From NCBI GenBank assembly GCA_930990555.1, contig CAKNPW010000014.1:1-44020 (forward strand): 44,020 nucleotides of DNA, given 5' to 3'. Positions within the stretch are counted from its first letter, which is position 1, and the number at the start of each line of letters is the position of its first letter. Under the pieces are notes generated by a model. The model was not told where the DNA came from and ran no database searches. It saw nothing but the letters and a program-made list of their open reading frames with translations. Source of the stretch: an uncultured Clostridium sp. (lineage in GTDB: Bacteria > Bacillota > Clostridia > TANB77 > CAG-508). Position numbers and translations under genes: made by a program. Of the stretch, positions 1 to 8,225 are shown in pieces.

Positions 1-186
1 TCTTTATCTCTTTTCTTGGTGCCTTTTAATTACTAATTCTTTACATATTTCTATGTGCTTTTCTCTCTTGTTACTCGGTCTTTAATTATATTACCATATC
101 ATCTTTTTATTGTCAACATATTTTTTCATTTTTTTTAACTTTTTATTGTTTATTTATTATATTTAAATTTTAAGACTTTAACTTAA

Positions 187-741
187 TCGAATAGAAGGCG
201 CTTTACCCTTTATTCTCAAATCTCCGACCTCTCACACCACAATTTCTGCATACCATTCGGTACCAAGTGGTTAGCTAATACACTAGTATTTATTATTACT
301 AGTGTTTTCTTTTGCTGTTTGTTAGACTTAAATAAACTACTCTGCCTCTTCTGTAATTTTCTAGTTCCACTATATCCTCCAGATTTTTTTGCTCTCCAAA
401 AATTATCTGCTTTTATCATAGCTTATTTAATCTACCAGTTGCAAAATCACATTAACTTTCAGTCATTCATAATATTTCTATTACTACTGTGACCCCTGCT
501 GACTTCTTGTAATATACCTTTTTTAACTATATTTTGTTTTGTGTACTCCTCGTCGTTTCATAATTACTCTATTTCCATAAAACCTCACATGGTAATTCGC
601 TTAAATTTCCTTGTTTGCTCGCTCGATTTACTGCATAAGGTTATCTATATCTTTGGTGCTTTAACTTGTAATATGGCCTTTCACTCTTATACAGCCTTAG
701 TATCAATTTTTTCTATATCTAGCCATGATTTTGATGCACAC
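187..741 (-). mobile_element. Group II intron ribozyme without reverse-transcriptase ORF (relic or trans-mobilised)
   Basis: Read on the minus strand, this begins GTGTGCATC, which fits the group II 5' consensus GUGYG, and ends CTTCTATTCGAT, resembling the domain VI end with its bulged A. Near the 3' end a conserved-looking block (GTGTGAGAGGTCGGAG) follows a pairing segment, and a 9-bp hairpin at 280-305 could be a shrunken domain IV. Residual reading frames (GGYSGTRKLQKRQSSL and NHLVPNGMQKLWCERSE) look like the read-through typically seen around intron-encoded proteins of gut Firmicutes; that match is from memory. No reverse-transcriptase motifs occur, so the element is about 555 nt with the ORF missing. 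The 5' edge could lie somewhat further upstream. The rest of 1-870 is AT-rich with no gene seen. Confidence 0.6.
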
Positions 742-843
742 TTCCTCCACTTCCACCTCACGATGGATAGCTTGTATTCCTATATGTTGTTGGCAATATA
801 TACCTCCACAAATTAGTTAAACAACATACCTGTTGCACACATT

Positions 844-873
844 TAAGAGGTAGAATAATCCTTCCACCTCTTA
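844..873 (-). terminator. Hairpin at the ymxH stop codon
   Basis: Arms TAAGAGGT and ACCTCTTA flank a short loop, with three more pairs after one mismatch. The hairpin includes the ymxH stop codon. There is no strong U-run after it on the minus strand, so it may be an RNA-stabilising stem rather than an efficient terminator. Confidence 0.4.
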
Positions 874-1104
874 GATTTCTACCAATATAATATCTTCTCC
901 TATGCATTTTACATTTTCCCACGGAATTGTAATTTCATTTCCTGTAGAAAATATATTAAGCATTTTATTAGTTCCTGGAACAATTATCGAAGTAATATTT
1001 CCTGTACCTAAGTCTGCACAAACATCCTGTACAAACCCTAATCTCTTTCCATCTTTTATATTTATCACTTCTTTATGTTTAAAGTCTAAGCCTTTTTTCT
1101 TCAT
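871..1104 (-). CDS. ymxH: YlmC/YmxH family PRC-barrel sporulation protein
   Basis: This is a 77-residue protein of the YlmC/YmxH family, a single PRC-barrel-like domain. Family hallmarks are the opening KEVINIKDGKRLGFV, the central IIVPG and the closing IPWENVKCIGEDIILVE. The family is linked to sporulation by conserved position; its biochemical role is not established. I chose the ATG at 1104 because AGAGGTGAT lies just upstream, whereas an in-frame ATG six codons earlier has no ribosome-binding site. It follows sigG by about 50 nt on the same strand, the usual arrangement in Clostridia, so it is probably co-transcribed with the sporulation sigma factors. Confidence 0.85.
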   Translation of the reverse strand: MKKKGLDFKHKEVINIKDGKRLGFVQDVCADLGTGNITSIIVPGTNKMLNIFSTGNEITIPWENVKCIGEDIILVEI

Positions 1105-1155
1105 TTTATCACCTCTTACCATATTTATATGAGGTAATAATTTATATAATAACCT

Positions 1156-1929
1156 TTAATGATATAGTCTTTTTATATGACTTATTGCACTTTTTTCTAA
1201 CCTTGATACTTGTGCTTGCGATATTCCAATTTCTTCTGCAACTTCCATTTGCGTTCTTCCATCAAAAAATCTTTTATTTATTATCATTTTTTCTTTGTCA
1301 TTCAATTTTTTCATTAATTCAGCTATTGTTATACTTTCAGTCCATCTTTCATCTGTATTTTTTCTATCACTAACTTGATCTATTATAAATATATTTTCTG
1401 TTCCATCATTAAATACTGGTTCTTGTAAAGAAATCGGGTCTTGTATGGCTCCCAAACTTAGTGATATATCTTCTGGCTCTACTTCTAATTCTTTTGCTAT
1501 TTCTTCGATTGTAGGCTCTCTATTCTTTTCTTTTAGAAACTTATTTTTGAAAGCAATACTCTTATATGCTAAATCTTTTATCGATCTACTTACTCTTATC
1601 GAGTTATTATCTCTTAAGTATCTTCTTATCTCTCCTATTATCATTGGTACAGCATAAGTACTAAATTGAACGTTTAAGCTAATATCAAAATTATCAATCG
1701 CTTTTATTAATCCAATACATCCTATTTGAAATAAATCATCTGCACTTTCTGCTCTTCCTGAAAATCTTTGTACTACACTTAATACTAATCTTAAATTGCC
1801 ATTAATAAATTTTTCTCTTGCATCTTTATCTCCATTTTTTATCTTTAATAATAATTCTTTCTTTTCTTCATTTGACAATACAGGTAATTTGGTAGTATTT
1901 ACACCACATATTTCAACCTTATTAATCAA
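1156..1929 (-). CDS. sigG: RNA polymerase sporulation sigma factor SigG
   Basis: SigG is the late forespore sigma factor; it directs RNA polymerase to genes for spore DNA protection and germination. The 257 residues start with KVEICGVNTTKLPVL, a signature of the SigG amino terminus, where anti-sigma factors bind. Region 2 follows (GNLRLVLSVVQRF, DDLFQIGCIGL, the -10 recognition helix STYAVPMIIGEIRRYLRD), then region 4 with the helix-turn-helix TQMEVAEEIGISQAQVSRLE. Full family length. The start is TTG, eight nt behind AGGAGG. It lies 64 nt after sigE, with an imperfect hairpin in the gap. Distinguishing it from SigF rests on the N-terminal signature and on its place after sigE. Confidence 0.95.
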   Translation of the reverse strand: MINKVEICGVNTTKLPVLSNEEKKELLLKIKNGDKDAREKFINGNLRLVLSVVQRFSGRAESADDLFQIGCIGLIKAIDNFDISLNVQFSTYAVPMIIGEIRRYLRDNNSIRVSRSIKDLAYKSIAFKNKFLKEKNREPTIEEIAKELEVEPEDISLSLGAIQDPISLQEPVFNDGTENIFIIDQVSDRKNTDERWTESITIAELMKKLNDKEKMIINKRFFDGRTQMEVAEEIGISQAQVSRLEKSAISHIKRLYH

Positions 1930-1992
1930 ACAAAAAACCTCCTTTGAAATTACTTATTTTAAGTATTTCCAAATTTGGCTTTTTTATGCCTT

Positions 1993-2727
1993 TTAACCTA
2001 TTTTACTTGAAATCTCTTTTTTCATTTTTCCAATAATCTTTTTTTCTAACCTTGATATATAACTTTGTGAGATTCCAAGCATATCAGCAACTTCTTTTTG
2101 GGTTTTTTCATTTCCTGTTGTAAATCCAAATCTAAGTTCCATTATACTCTTTTCTCTCCTATTTAATTTTGCAATTGATTCTCTTAAAAGTTTCTTATCA
2201 ATTTCTTCCTCTATTCTTCTTGATGTAACATCACTATCTGTTCCTAATACATCTGATAGTAATAATTCATTTCCATCACAATCTTGGTTTAACGGTTCAT
2301 CAATTGATACCTCGCTTTTTAGCTTATTGCTTCTTCTAAGGTGCATTAAAATTTCATTTTCAATACATCTAGAAGCATATGTAGCAAGTTTTATTTTCTT
2401 ATCAACTTTAAATGTATTAACTCCCTTCATTAACCCAATCGTTCCTATTGAAATTAAATCTTCTAATCCAACACCTGTATTTTCAAATTTTTTTGCTATA
2501 TATACAACTAATCTTAAATTTCTCTCTACTAATATTTTTCTTGCCTCTTTTTCTCCATTTTCTATCCTAGTTAATACTTCCTGTTCTTCTTCAGGAGTTA
2601 ATGGTGGAGGTAATGTTTGACTCCCTCCTATATAAAATATTGGTAATGTTTCGATATCTTCGTTTTGGTTTATATATTTAGCATAAATTGTACTTATGCT
2701 ATTTTTTAATTTTTCGATTAAATTCAT
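1993..2727 (-). CDS. sigE: RNA polymerase sporulation sigma factor SigE (pro-protein)
   Basis: SigE is the early mother-cell sigma factor, made as an inactive membrane-tethered precursor and cleaved by SpoIIGA. The 244-residue protein has an amphipathic pro-sequence of roughly 30 residues ([10 protein letters not shown] onward), then [13 protein letters not shown], which marks the start of the mature protein. Region 2 contains [16 protein letters not shown] and [15 protein letters not shown]; region 4 ends with [20 protein letters not shown]. The start is the ATG at 2727, preceded by GAGGAGG about nine nt upstream; an in-frame codon six positions earlier overlaps that site and is rejected. 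It overlaps the end of spoIIGA by 29 nt, which suggests translational coupling of protease and substrate. Confidence 0.96.
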   Translation of the reverse strand: MNLIEKLKNSISTIYAKYINQNEDIETLPIFYIGGSQTLPPPLTPEEEQEVLTRIENGEKEARKILVERNLRLVVYIAKKFENTGVGLEDLISIGTIGLMKGVNTFKVDKKIKLATYASRCIENEILMHLRRSNKLKSEVSIDEPLNQDCDGNELLLSDVLGTDSDVTSRRIEEEIDKKLLRESIAKLNRREKSIMELRFGFTTGNEKTQKEVADMLGISQSYISRLEKKIIGKMKKEISSKIG

Positions 2728-3595
2728 AATTGCACTCCTCCTCATATAGTAGATCTATTCCGATTAGTGCATCATATTTTTTTGTCCTTGAAAATTCCTT
2801 TTCATATATTCCTATAATTACATCTTTAATTTCATTACTATCTACAATAATTTTATTTGATTTTATCCCTATCAAAATCCCATGTTCATTTCCTAATGAC
2901 TTAAAAGGGATTAGCTTTATTTTATTTGCAAATTGATTTATAGCTCCAAGTTTATCACCTCCTAAAATATTCTTAATATCTTCTAAAATTTCTTGTGGTA
3001 ATACATTCTTTAAACTTCTTCTAGTTGCAATTACAACTGGTCTTTGACTTATTGGATCTTTTAACATATTGCCAGTATCTAGTAAAGCCTTAATCTTAAC
3101 TTTCTTGTTATCAATAAATATTTCAATATCGTAGAAAATATCTCTTTTGGAAATTTTAGATTTCAAATTATTAATTGTAGTTATAATCAAAAAAACACCA
3201 ATTATTATTCCAACTGCAGAAAATAAAATTGGGAAATCTACAATAGCAATTCCATTAACTGTGTTTATTTTATAATCATTCATTAAATATGATATTGCTA
3301 TAGCTGCTCCCCCCGCAGTAATAGAAACTAAATAAAAAGCTGTTAAAGTTTCTAGGATTTGCTTAACATTTTTTGTTGGACAAATTATTAAAATCATTAC
3401 TATCGATAATATTAATTTACCAATAATATTATCGATTACAACTATTGATAAAACAGCATATGCACTTCCACATATACTTGAAAAGAATATTCTAAGATAT
3501 GATATTTTTATTTTCTTTAATACAGCAGTTACATATAAAATCACACAATTTATAATTAAGTTTTCTATAAACACTATATCTGCATATACAATCAA
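2699..3595 (-). CDS. spoIIGA: Sporulation sigma-E processing aspartic peptidase SpoIIGA
   Basis: SpoIIGA is the membrane-bound aspartic protease that removes the SigE pro-sequence in the mother cell when triggered from the forespore by SpoIIR. The N-terminal half shows about five hydrophobic helices; the C-terminal half carries the catalytic motif LLDTGN at about residue 172 and a later hydrophobic-glycine strand (ALIGIDLL), as in the family. I place the start at a TTG at 3595, giving [13 protein letters not shown], which matches the usual family opening; the GTG three codons earlier lies inside the ribosome-binding site GAGGTGG. Length is about 298 residues, normal. It is followed directly by its substrate gene sigE. 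Confidence 0.93.
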   Translation of the reverse strand: MIVYADIVFIENLIINCVILYVTAVLKKIKISYLRIFFSSICGSAYAVLSIVVIDNIIGKLILSIVMILIICPTKNVKQILETLTAFYLVSITAGGAAIAISYLMNDYKINTVNGIAIVDFPILFSAVGIIIGVFLIITTINNLKSKISKRDIFYDIEIFIDNKKVKIKALLDTGNMLKDPISQRPVVIATRRSLKNVLPQEILEDIKNILGGDKLGAINQFANKIKLIPFKSLGNEHGILIGIKSNKIIVDSNEIKDVIIGIYEKEFSRTKKYDALIGIDLLYEEECNYEFNRKIKK

Positions 3596-3615
3596 TATGT
3601 CCACCTCGTAAGATT

Positions 3616-3648
3616 ATTTTATTACTTTTTCTCTTAAAAGTATGTCAT
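3616..3648 (-). promoter_or_regulatory. Candidate spoIIG promoter with long spacer
   Basis: On the minus strand ATGACA (3648-3643) and TAAAAT (3621-3616) are separated by 21 bp. The B. subtilis spoIIG promoter is known for a similarly long 22-bp spacer and activation by Spo0A. A degenerate Spo0A box (GGGCGAA, six of seven positions) lies just upstream at 3656-3662. Assignment is by analogy. Confidence 0.4.
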
Positions 3649-3659
3649 TTCTTAGGGGC

Positions 3660-3695
3660 GAAAAAAAGAAATAATCTACTACTTTCGATTATTTC
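3660..3695 (-). terminator. Rho-independent terminator of ftsZ
   Basis: Arms GAAATAATC and GATTATTTC (3668-3695) are followed on the minus strand by a run of T. It sits 35 nt after the ftsZ stop and before spoIIGA, separating division from sporulation transcription. Confidence 0.75.
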
Positions 3696-3729
3696 CTTTT
3701 TCAAATTATATTCTATATTTTTTTTTGAC

Positions 3730-4836
3730 TTATTTTTGTTTCTTTCTTAAGAAAGATGGTATATCTAAATCATTTGAATTTGAATTGCTATCAGAACTTG
3801 TTGGAATAGAACTTACTTTTTTATCCCAAGCTTTAGAAACTAAACTATCAACATTCATATTAGGCATATTTTTCTCTTTTTCAAATTCTGTAGCTATTAC
3901 TGTGATTACAATTTCGTCTTTCATATCTGGATCTATAACTGCACCAAATATAATGTTAGCCTCTGGATCAACACTTCTTTGCACTAATTCTGCCGCTGTG
4001 TTAACTTCGTGTAATCCTAAATCTGGTCCACCTGTAATATTTATAATTACTCCTCTTGCACCTTCTATAGATGTTTCTAGTAATGGACTTTCTGTTGCTT
4101 GTTTTGCAGCATCTTCTGCTCTATTTTCTCCTGATGCTCTACCAATACCCATATGTGCCATACCTGTATTTAACATTATAGTTTTTACATCAGCAAAATC
4201 TAAGTTTACAAGACCTGGAACAGCAATTAAATCAGAAATACCTTGAACACCTTGTCTTAATATTTCATCAGCCATTCTAAATGCTTCTACTATAGATGTT
4301 TTTCTATCTATAATTTGTAATAATTTATCATTTGGTATTACAACTAATGTATCTACTTTAGTTTTTAAACTTTCTATTCCTCTATCAGCTTGTGATAATC
4401 TTTTTTTACCTTCAAATGTGAATGGTTTTGTAACAACACCAATTGTTAATATTCCCATTTCTTTTGCTATTCCTGCAACTATAGGGGCCGCACCTGTTCC
4501 TGTTCCACCACCCATTCCAGCAGTAACAAATACCATGTCTGCTCCTCTTAAAGCTTCTGATATTTCTGATTTACTCTCTTCTGCTGATTGTGCACCAATA
4601 TCTGGATTAGCTCCTGCTCCTAATCCTCTTGTTATTTTTTCTCCAATTTGAATTTTAGTTCCCGCTTTAGACATTTGAAGAGCTTGCCTATCTGTATTAA
4701 CTGCTATAAATTCAACTCCTCTAATTCCACAATCAACCATTCTGTTTACTGCATTATTTCCAGCTCCACCTACACCAATTACTTTAATAGTAGCTGTTCC
4801 ATCTAACATTTTTTCGTTTTCGTCAAAGTCCATCAT
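3730..4836 (-). CDS. ftsZ: Cell division protein FtsZ
   Basis: FtsZ is the tubulin-like GTPase that forms the cytokinetic ring. The 368 residues contain the GTP-binding opening [17 protein letters not shown], the tubulin signature GGGTGTG at about residues 109-115, and the catalytic T7-loop region [12 protein letters not shown] variable, serine- and asparagine-rich linker leads to the C-terminal peptide [11 protein letters not shown], the docking site for FtsA and SepF. The ATG at 4836 has GGGAGG nine nt upstream; the next codon is also ATG. It lies 50 nt after ftsA and is followed by a terminator. Length and motifs are those of a complete, active protein. Confidence 0.98.
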   Translation of the reverse strand: MMDFDENEKMLDGTATIKVIGVGGAGNNAVNRMVDCGIRGVEFIAVNTDRQALQMSKAGTKIQIGEKITRGLGAGANPDIGAQSAEESKSEISEALRGADMVFVTAGMGGGTGTGAAPIVAGIAKEMGILTIGVVTKPFTFEGKKRLSQADRGIESLKTKVDTLVVIPNDKLLQIIDRKTSIVEAFRMADEILRQGVQGISDLIAVPGLVNLDFADVKTIMLNTGMAHMGIGRASGENRAEDAAKQATESPLLETSIEGARGVIINITGGPDLGLHEVNTAAELVQRSVDPEANIIFGAVIDPDMKDEIVITVIATEFEKEKNMPNMNVDSLVSKAWDKKVSSIPTSSDSNSNSNDLDIPSFLRKKQK

Positions 4837-4885
4837 ACAGTTTTTCCTCCCAATCTATTTTATTTATTATTTATTAACCTTTTTA

Positions 4886-6115
4886 TTAAGAATAGAAAAA
4901 TTCTTTTATTCTTTCCAATAAAGTTTTAAAGAATCCTTCTTCTGATTTTGTATCTATACTACTTGATACTGTCTTAGTAAATGGTCTTGATGCTATATAT
5001 CTAACCAAAGCATATGCCACTCTGAATGTTGGTTTTACAGTGCTTATTAGTCTTCCTGTGGCTATTTTAACTGGTATATTTAAATTAATTTTTCCTGCAA
5101 CATCACATTTATTTATATTTGTAATTCCTTGTCCAGTTAAAATTACATTATTTATTCTTGATTTTATTCCTTGATTAGTAATATCCTTATTTACTAAAGA
5201 AAAAATCTCTTCGATTCTCGCTTCTATTATTTCAATTAGTTCAGAGCTTTTAATTGTTTTATTTCTATTATCACCCTTAAATGTATTTAATAATATATCA
5301 TTATCATTATCTATAAATGATTTTAAGGCTAATCCATATTGCTTTTTTAGTTTATCTGCCTCTTCTTCAGAAATATTTAGAACTAATGCTATATCATTTG
5401 TAATACTACTTCCTCCAAGTGGGATTGTATTAGTATATACATATGAAGAACCTTCAAATACACCTATATCTGTATTTCCTGCCCCCATATCTAATATCAT
5501 TACATTATCATGTAATTCATTATTATCTAAAATTAAATTTCTTTGTGCTAATGTCGTTGGTACCAAACCGTCTACATCAATTCCTGCTTTTTTGAATATA
5601 GATGATATTTGTCTTACATATTCCTTATCTGCCAATATTATTTGTGCTTTTAATGTAAAACTTGAACTTAAACTTCCTACTGGATCTTCTGTAGTTTTTC
5701 CAGTATCTAAAATAAATTTATCTGGGACTATATCTATAGAAACTTTTCCCTCTGGAATATCTATATCTTTAACTTGCATAATTGCTGTTTGTACATCTCT
5801 TAATGATATTCCTGAATATTTATCTCTTGCTTCTTTCGTAATACTATTTTGTACTATTGTTGTATATTTACCAGGAATAGTAACATATGCAGAGTTTACT
5901 CTTAATCCTGATTCATCTTCTATTTTGTCTAATACTTTTACTAAACTATTTGAAACTTCTTCTTCATTAATAATTTTTGTTTTCTTAATACCTGAGCATT
6001 TATAAGAACTACTGCAAATAATCTCTATTTGGTTAAAATTATTTACTTCGCCCACAACTGCTGCAATTCGTGAAGTTCCAATATCTATTCCAACGATTAT
6101 ATCTCCTATTGCCAA
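4886..6115 (-). CDS. ftsA: Cell division protein FtsA
   Basis: FtsA is the actin-like protein that tethers FtsZ filaments to the membrane. It has the ATPase phosphate-1 motif GIDIGTSRIAAVVGE, the FtsA-specific 1C subdomain after about residue 80, phosphate-2 DMGAGNTDIGVF and the adenosine motif ILTGQGI. The last 16 residues (GFFKTLLERIKEFFYS) form the amphipathic membrane-targeting helix. The start is TTG at 6115 with GGAGG about nine nt upstream. It is 409 residues, normal length. A bidirectional hairpin and about 240 nt of AT-rich DNA separate it from sbp, so ftsA-ftsZ may have its own promoter. Confidence 0.95.
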   Translation of the reverse strand: MAIGDIIVGIDIGTSRIAAVVGEVNNFNQIEIICSSSYKCSGIKKTKIINEEEVSNSLVKVLDKIEDESGLRVNSAYVTIPGKYTTIVQNSITKEARDKYSGISLRDVQTAIMQVKDIDIPEGKVSIDIVPDKFILDTGKTTEDPVGSLSSSFTLKAQIILADKEYVRQISSIFKKAGIDVDGLVPTTLAQRNLILDNNELHDNVMILDMGAGNTDIGVFEGSSYVYTNTIPLGGSSITNDIALVLNISEEEADKLKKQYGLALKSFIDNDNDILLNTFKGDNRNKTIKSSELIEIIEARIEEIFSLVNKDITNQGIKSRINNVILTGQGITNINKCDVAGKINLNIPVKIATGRLISTVKPTFRVAYALVRYIASRPFTKTVSSSIDTKSEEGFFKTLLERIKEFFYS

Positions 6116-6278
6116 GTTAGGTCTCCTCCAATTTATTTATCTCTTAACTAGTGATAGAATATTATATTTTAAATAAAATGTCAATAGTTGTTGTTATATT
6201 TTTGTAACCTTTTTGTAATAATGATGTAATAATATTTATATTATAAATTTTGACATTTTTCGCCATAAAATGATAATT

Positions 6279-6304
6279 AATAAAAGGACTAATGTCCTTT
6301 TATT
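6279..6304 (-). terminator. Hairpin terminator between sbp and ftsA
   Basis: Perfect arms AATAAAAGGAC and GTCCTTTTATT around a four-base loop. It is T-rich on both sides, so it could act in either direction, but only minus-strand genes flank it; it likely ends the murA-sbp operon. Confidence 0.6.
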
Positions 6305-6359
6305 AATATTCTATTTATTTTCAAGTTATCCTTCTTATATTTGTCTAATTTTTCATAAT

Positions 6360-6743
6360 TCATGCTTTTTTAATTGATTTTTCTTTTTGCTTTTTCTCCA
6401 TCCAATTAGTCCATTTTTCAATATAATATCTACGTATTATTGCTAAATCAATAAATATTCTACCTACGAAAACAATAATAGCTGCAAGAGAAATATCTAC
6501 ATTTAATTTATTTCCTAAAAATGTTAATAAAACAGCTGTAATACTATTTATAAAAAATCCTGAAACAAAAACTTTCATATCAAAATTCTTTTGTACTACG
6601 GATTTTATACCTCCAAAAACTGAATCTAATGCTGCCATTATTCCTATAGCCAAATAACCTGAAACTGAATATGGTATTAATGGTGAATTAATTCCTAAAA
6701 TTGCACCTATTATACACCCAACTAGTATTGCTATTAAAACCAA
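6360..6743 (-). CDS. sbp: Small basic membrane protein Sbp (DUF1290)
   Basis: This 127-residue protein belongs to the small basic protein family (DUF1290) that sits between the DUF881 genes and ftsA/ftsZ in many Firmicutes. It has about four hydrophobic segments (starting VLIAILVGCIIGAILG), the family motif YLAIGIMAALDSVFGGI, and a strongly basic cytoplasmic tail (KKQKEKSIKKA). Its function is unknown; its position suggests a link to division or cell-wall synthesis. The start is TTG behind GAGGAGG. It follows the second DUF881 gene by 16 nt and is the last gene of the murA operon. Confidence 0.9.
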   Translation of the reverse strand: MVLIAILVGCIIGAILGINSPLIPYSVSGYLAIGIMAALDSVFGGIKSVVQKNFDMKVFVSGFFINSITAVLLTFLGNKLNVDISLAAIIVFVGRIFIDLAIIRRYYIEKWTNWMEKKQKEKSIKKA

Positions 6744-6759
6744 TTTAATTCCTCCTCTT

Positions 6760-7458
6760 TTAATCTATAGTTATTTTATCATTTATATCGAACTCACCAT
6801 TATACTTCAAAATCTTAATATTATTATCTTCTGTAATTGATATGTTCTTTCCTTTTGATGTCATATCATCAGAAAATCCTCCTTTGGCAGTAATTCCACT
6901 TTCTAAGTATTTTTGATTTCCAATTACTTGTATAGTATATGGTGAAGATAATCTTGTGCCATTAACTACAATATAAGAATCTACATCGGCAAATTCTGTT
7001 AAATTTGTTACCCTTTGACCGTTAACAGAGATTGCTTCTGCCTCTGCTGTTTTTAATTCATTCATTAAATTTATCAAATCTTCTGCAATTATATTAGAAC
7101 TACCATCTGATAAATTTATAATAATTCCTGCACCTTCTACATCAGTCTTGCCTAAATATAAATCAGCTTGTTGTAATTCCTTATCTAACAATTCTGCTGA
7201 AGCTTGAGTATCATCAATCTTATTTTTATACTCCTCTAAATTTGCTTTAGCCTGTTCTAATTGGTTTGCAGTATCTTCATATCTACTCTGCCATGTTTCT
7301 AATTCTTCTCGTAATTCGCTTTCTCTTTTTGTTGTTAAAGAAGTAATGTCGGTTTGATTAACAACTTTAAATTGCATAAACATTATATATACTAAAATAA
7401 AACACATTATTCCTATAATTATTGTCATTGTAATTTTGCCCTTCTTTATTTCTTTCAA
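6760..7458 (-). CDS. DUF881 family protein (YlxX/YlxW type), copy 2
   Basis: This is a 232-residue DUF881 protein with one N-terminal transmembrane helix (TMTIIIGIMCFILVYIMF), a coiled coil around residues 40-95 (ELEEL-like heptads through NLEEYKNKIDD) and a C-terminal extracellular DUF881 domain (VEGAGIIINLSDG, then EAISVNGQRV). The family lies in division clusters of Firmicutes; its role is not proven. The start is taken as TTG at 7458, since the GTG four codons earlier lies inside AGGAGGTGA. It is only 15 nt from the preceding DUF881 gene, its probable tandem paralogue. Confidence 0.85.
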   Translation of the reverse strand: MKEIKKGKITMTIIIGIMCFILVYIMFMQFKVVNQTDITSLTTKRESELREELETWQSRYEDTANQLEQAKANLEEYKNKIDDTQASAELLDKELQQADLYLGKTDVEGAGIIINLSDGSSNIIAEDLINLMNELKTAEAEAISVNGQRVTNLTEFADVDSYIVVNGTRLSSPYTIQVIGNQKYLESGITAKGGFSDDMTSKGKNISITEDNNIKILKYNGEFDINDKITID

Positions 7459-7473
7459 GATTATTTTCACCTC

Positions 7474-8214
7474 CTATTCTACTTCCTTCGCATATTTATA
7501 ATTGATAACACCATTATATTTCTCTATTGTTAAATTACTTTGTTTTTTTACAGTAATATCAATTCCATAATCTTCTCTTAGCCAGTCTATGTATCCTCCC
7601 GGTCTTTCTAATGTATCAAAGCTGCCTCCAACTGCCTTTATTACAAATGGAGTTCCAACTATTTCTCCATTTACTCTTGTAATATTGCCAGCACAATTAA
7701 TTGAGGTAGTTGGAATTATTCGTTGATCATTTATTGATATAGCTATTGCCCCTGCATTTTTTAACTCATTTACAATTTTTAATAAGTCTATCTCGTGCAC
7801 TAAATAATTACTTATATCGTCATCAGCTTTTACAGAAGAAACACTTGCATTTTTATTATCATCTAGTGTTACAACAACACCTTCTCCTGTTACATCACTT
7901 AACCCTAATACAGCATTGTCTTTTTTTAATTTCTCTTGTTTTTCTGCTGCGCTACTATCATTATCCGTTACTTTAGTTCTATATTTTTCCAATTCCTTAT
8001 TTACTTTTTCTAGTTCTGCAAAAGCATTATCATATTTTTCTTTGCTCTTTAAAACTTGGTCTCTTAAATCATTGTTTGCATAATCAGGATTTGAGATACT
8101 AATATTGTTTTGCACTGTTCTCATTTGGATTACTATTCCAAATGTTAGTAATATGCATAATATTCCTATTACTATACTTATACTTAAATTTTTACTGTTA
8201 TATTTGATTTTCAA
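7474..8214 (-). CDS. DUF881 family protein (YlxX/YlxW type), copy 1
   Basis: A 246-residue DUF881 protein with the same plan as its neighbour: one membrane helix near residues 10-30, a coiled coil (KEKYDNAFAELEKVNKELEKY), and an external DUF881 domain with VTGEGVVVTLDD, AIAISINDQRI and a closing TIEKYNGVINYKY. Two adjacent copies are usual in Clostridia. The start is TTG with AGGAGG seven nt upstream. The gene is 11 nt from ftsQ and so part of the murA-ftsQ operon. Partner and activity are unknown; the topology suggests a periplasm-facing scaffold near the division machinery. Confidence 0.87.
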   Translation of the reverse strand: MKIKYNSKNLSISIVIGILCILLTFGIVIQMRTVQNNISISNPDYANNDLRDQVLKSKEKYDNAFAELEKVNKELEKYRTKVTDNDSSAAEKQEKLKKDNAVLGLSDVTGEGVVVTLDDNKNASVSSVKADDDISNYLVHEIDLLKIVNELKNAGAIAISINDQRIIPTTSINCAGNITRVNGEIVGTPFVIKAVGGSFDTLERPGGYIDWLREDYGIDITVKKQSNLTIEKYNGVINYKYAKEVE

Positions 8215-8225
8215 AATAACCCTCC

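Noticed and set aside
216-419. 67-codon minus-strand open frame containing GGYSGTRKLQKRQSSL
   Set aside because: It is read-through of intron RNA rather than a protein; no reverse-transcriptase motif follows.
541-816. 91-codon plus-strand open frame in the first kilobase
   Set aside because: It has no ribosome-binding site and is antisense to the group II intron ribozyme; the frame is a by-product of that RNA sequence.
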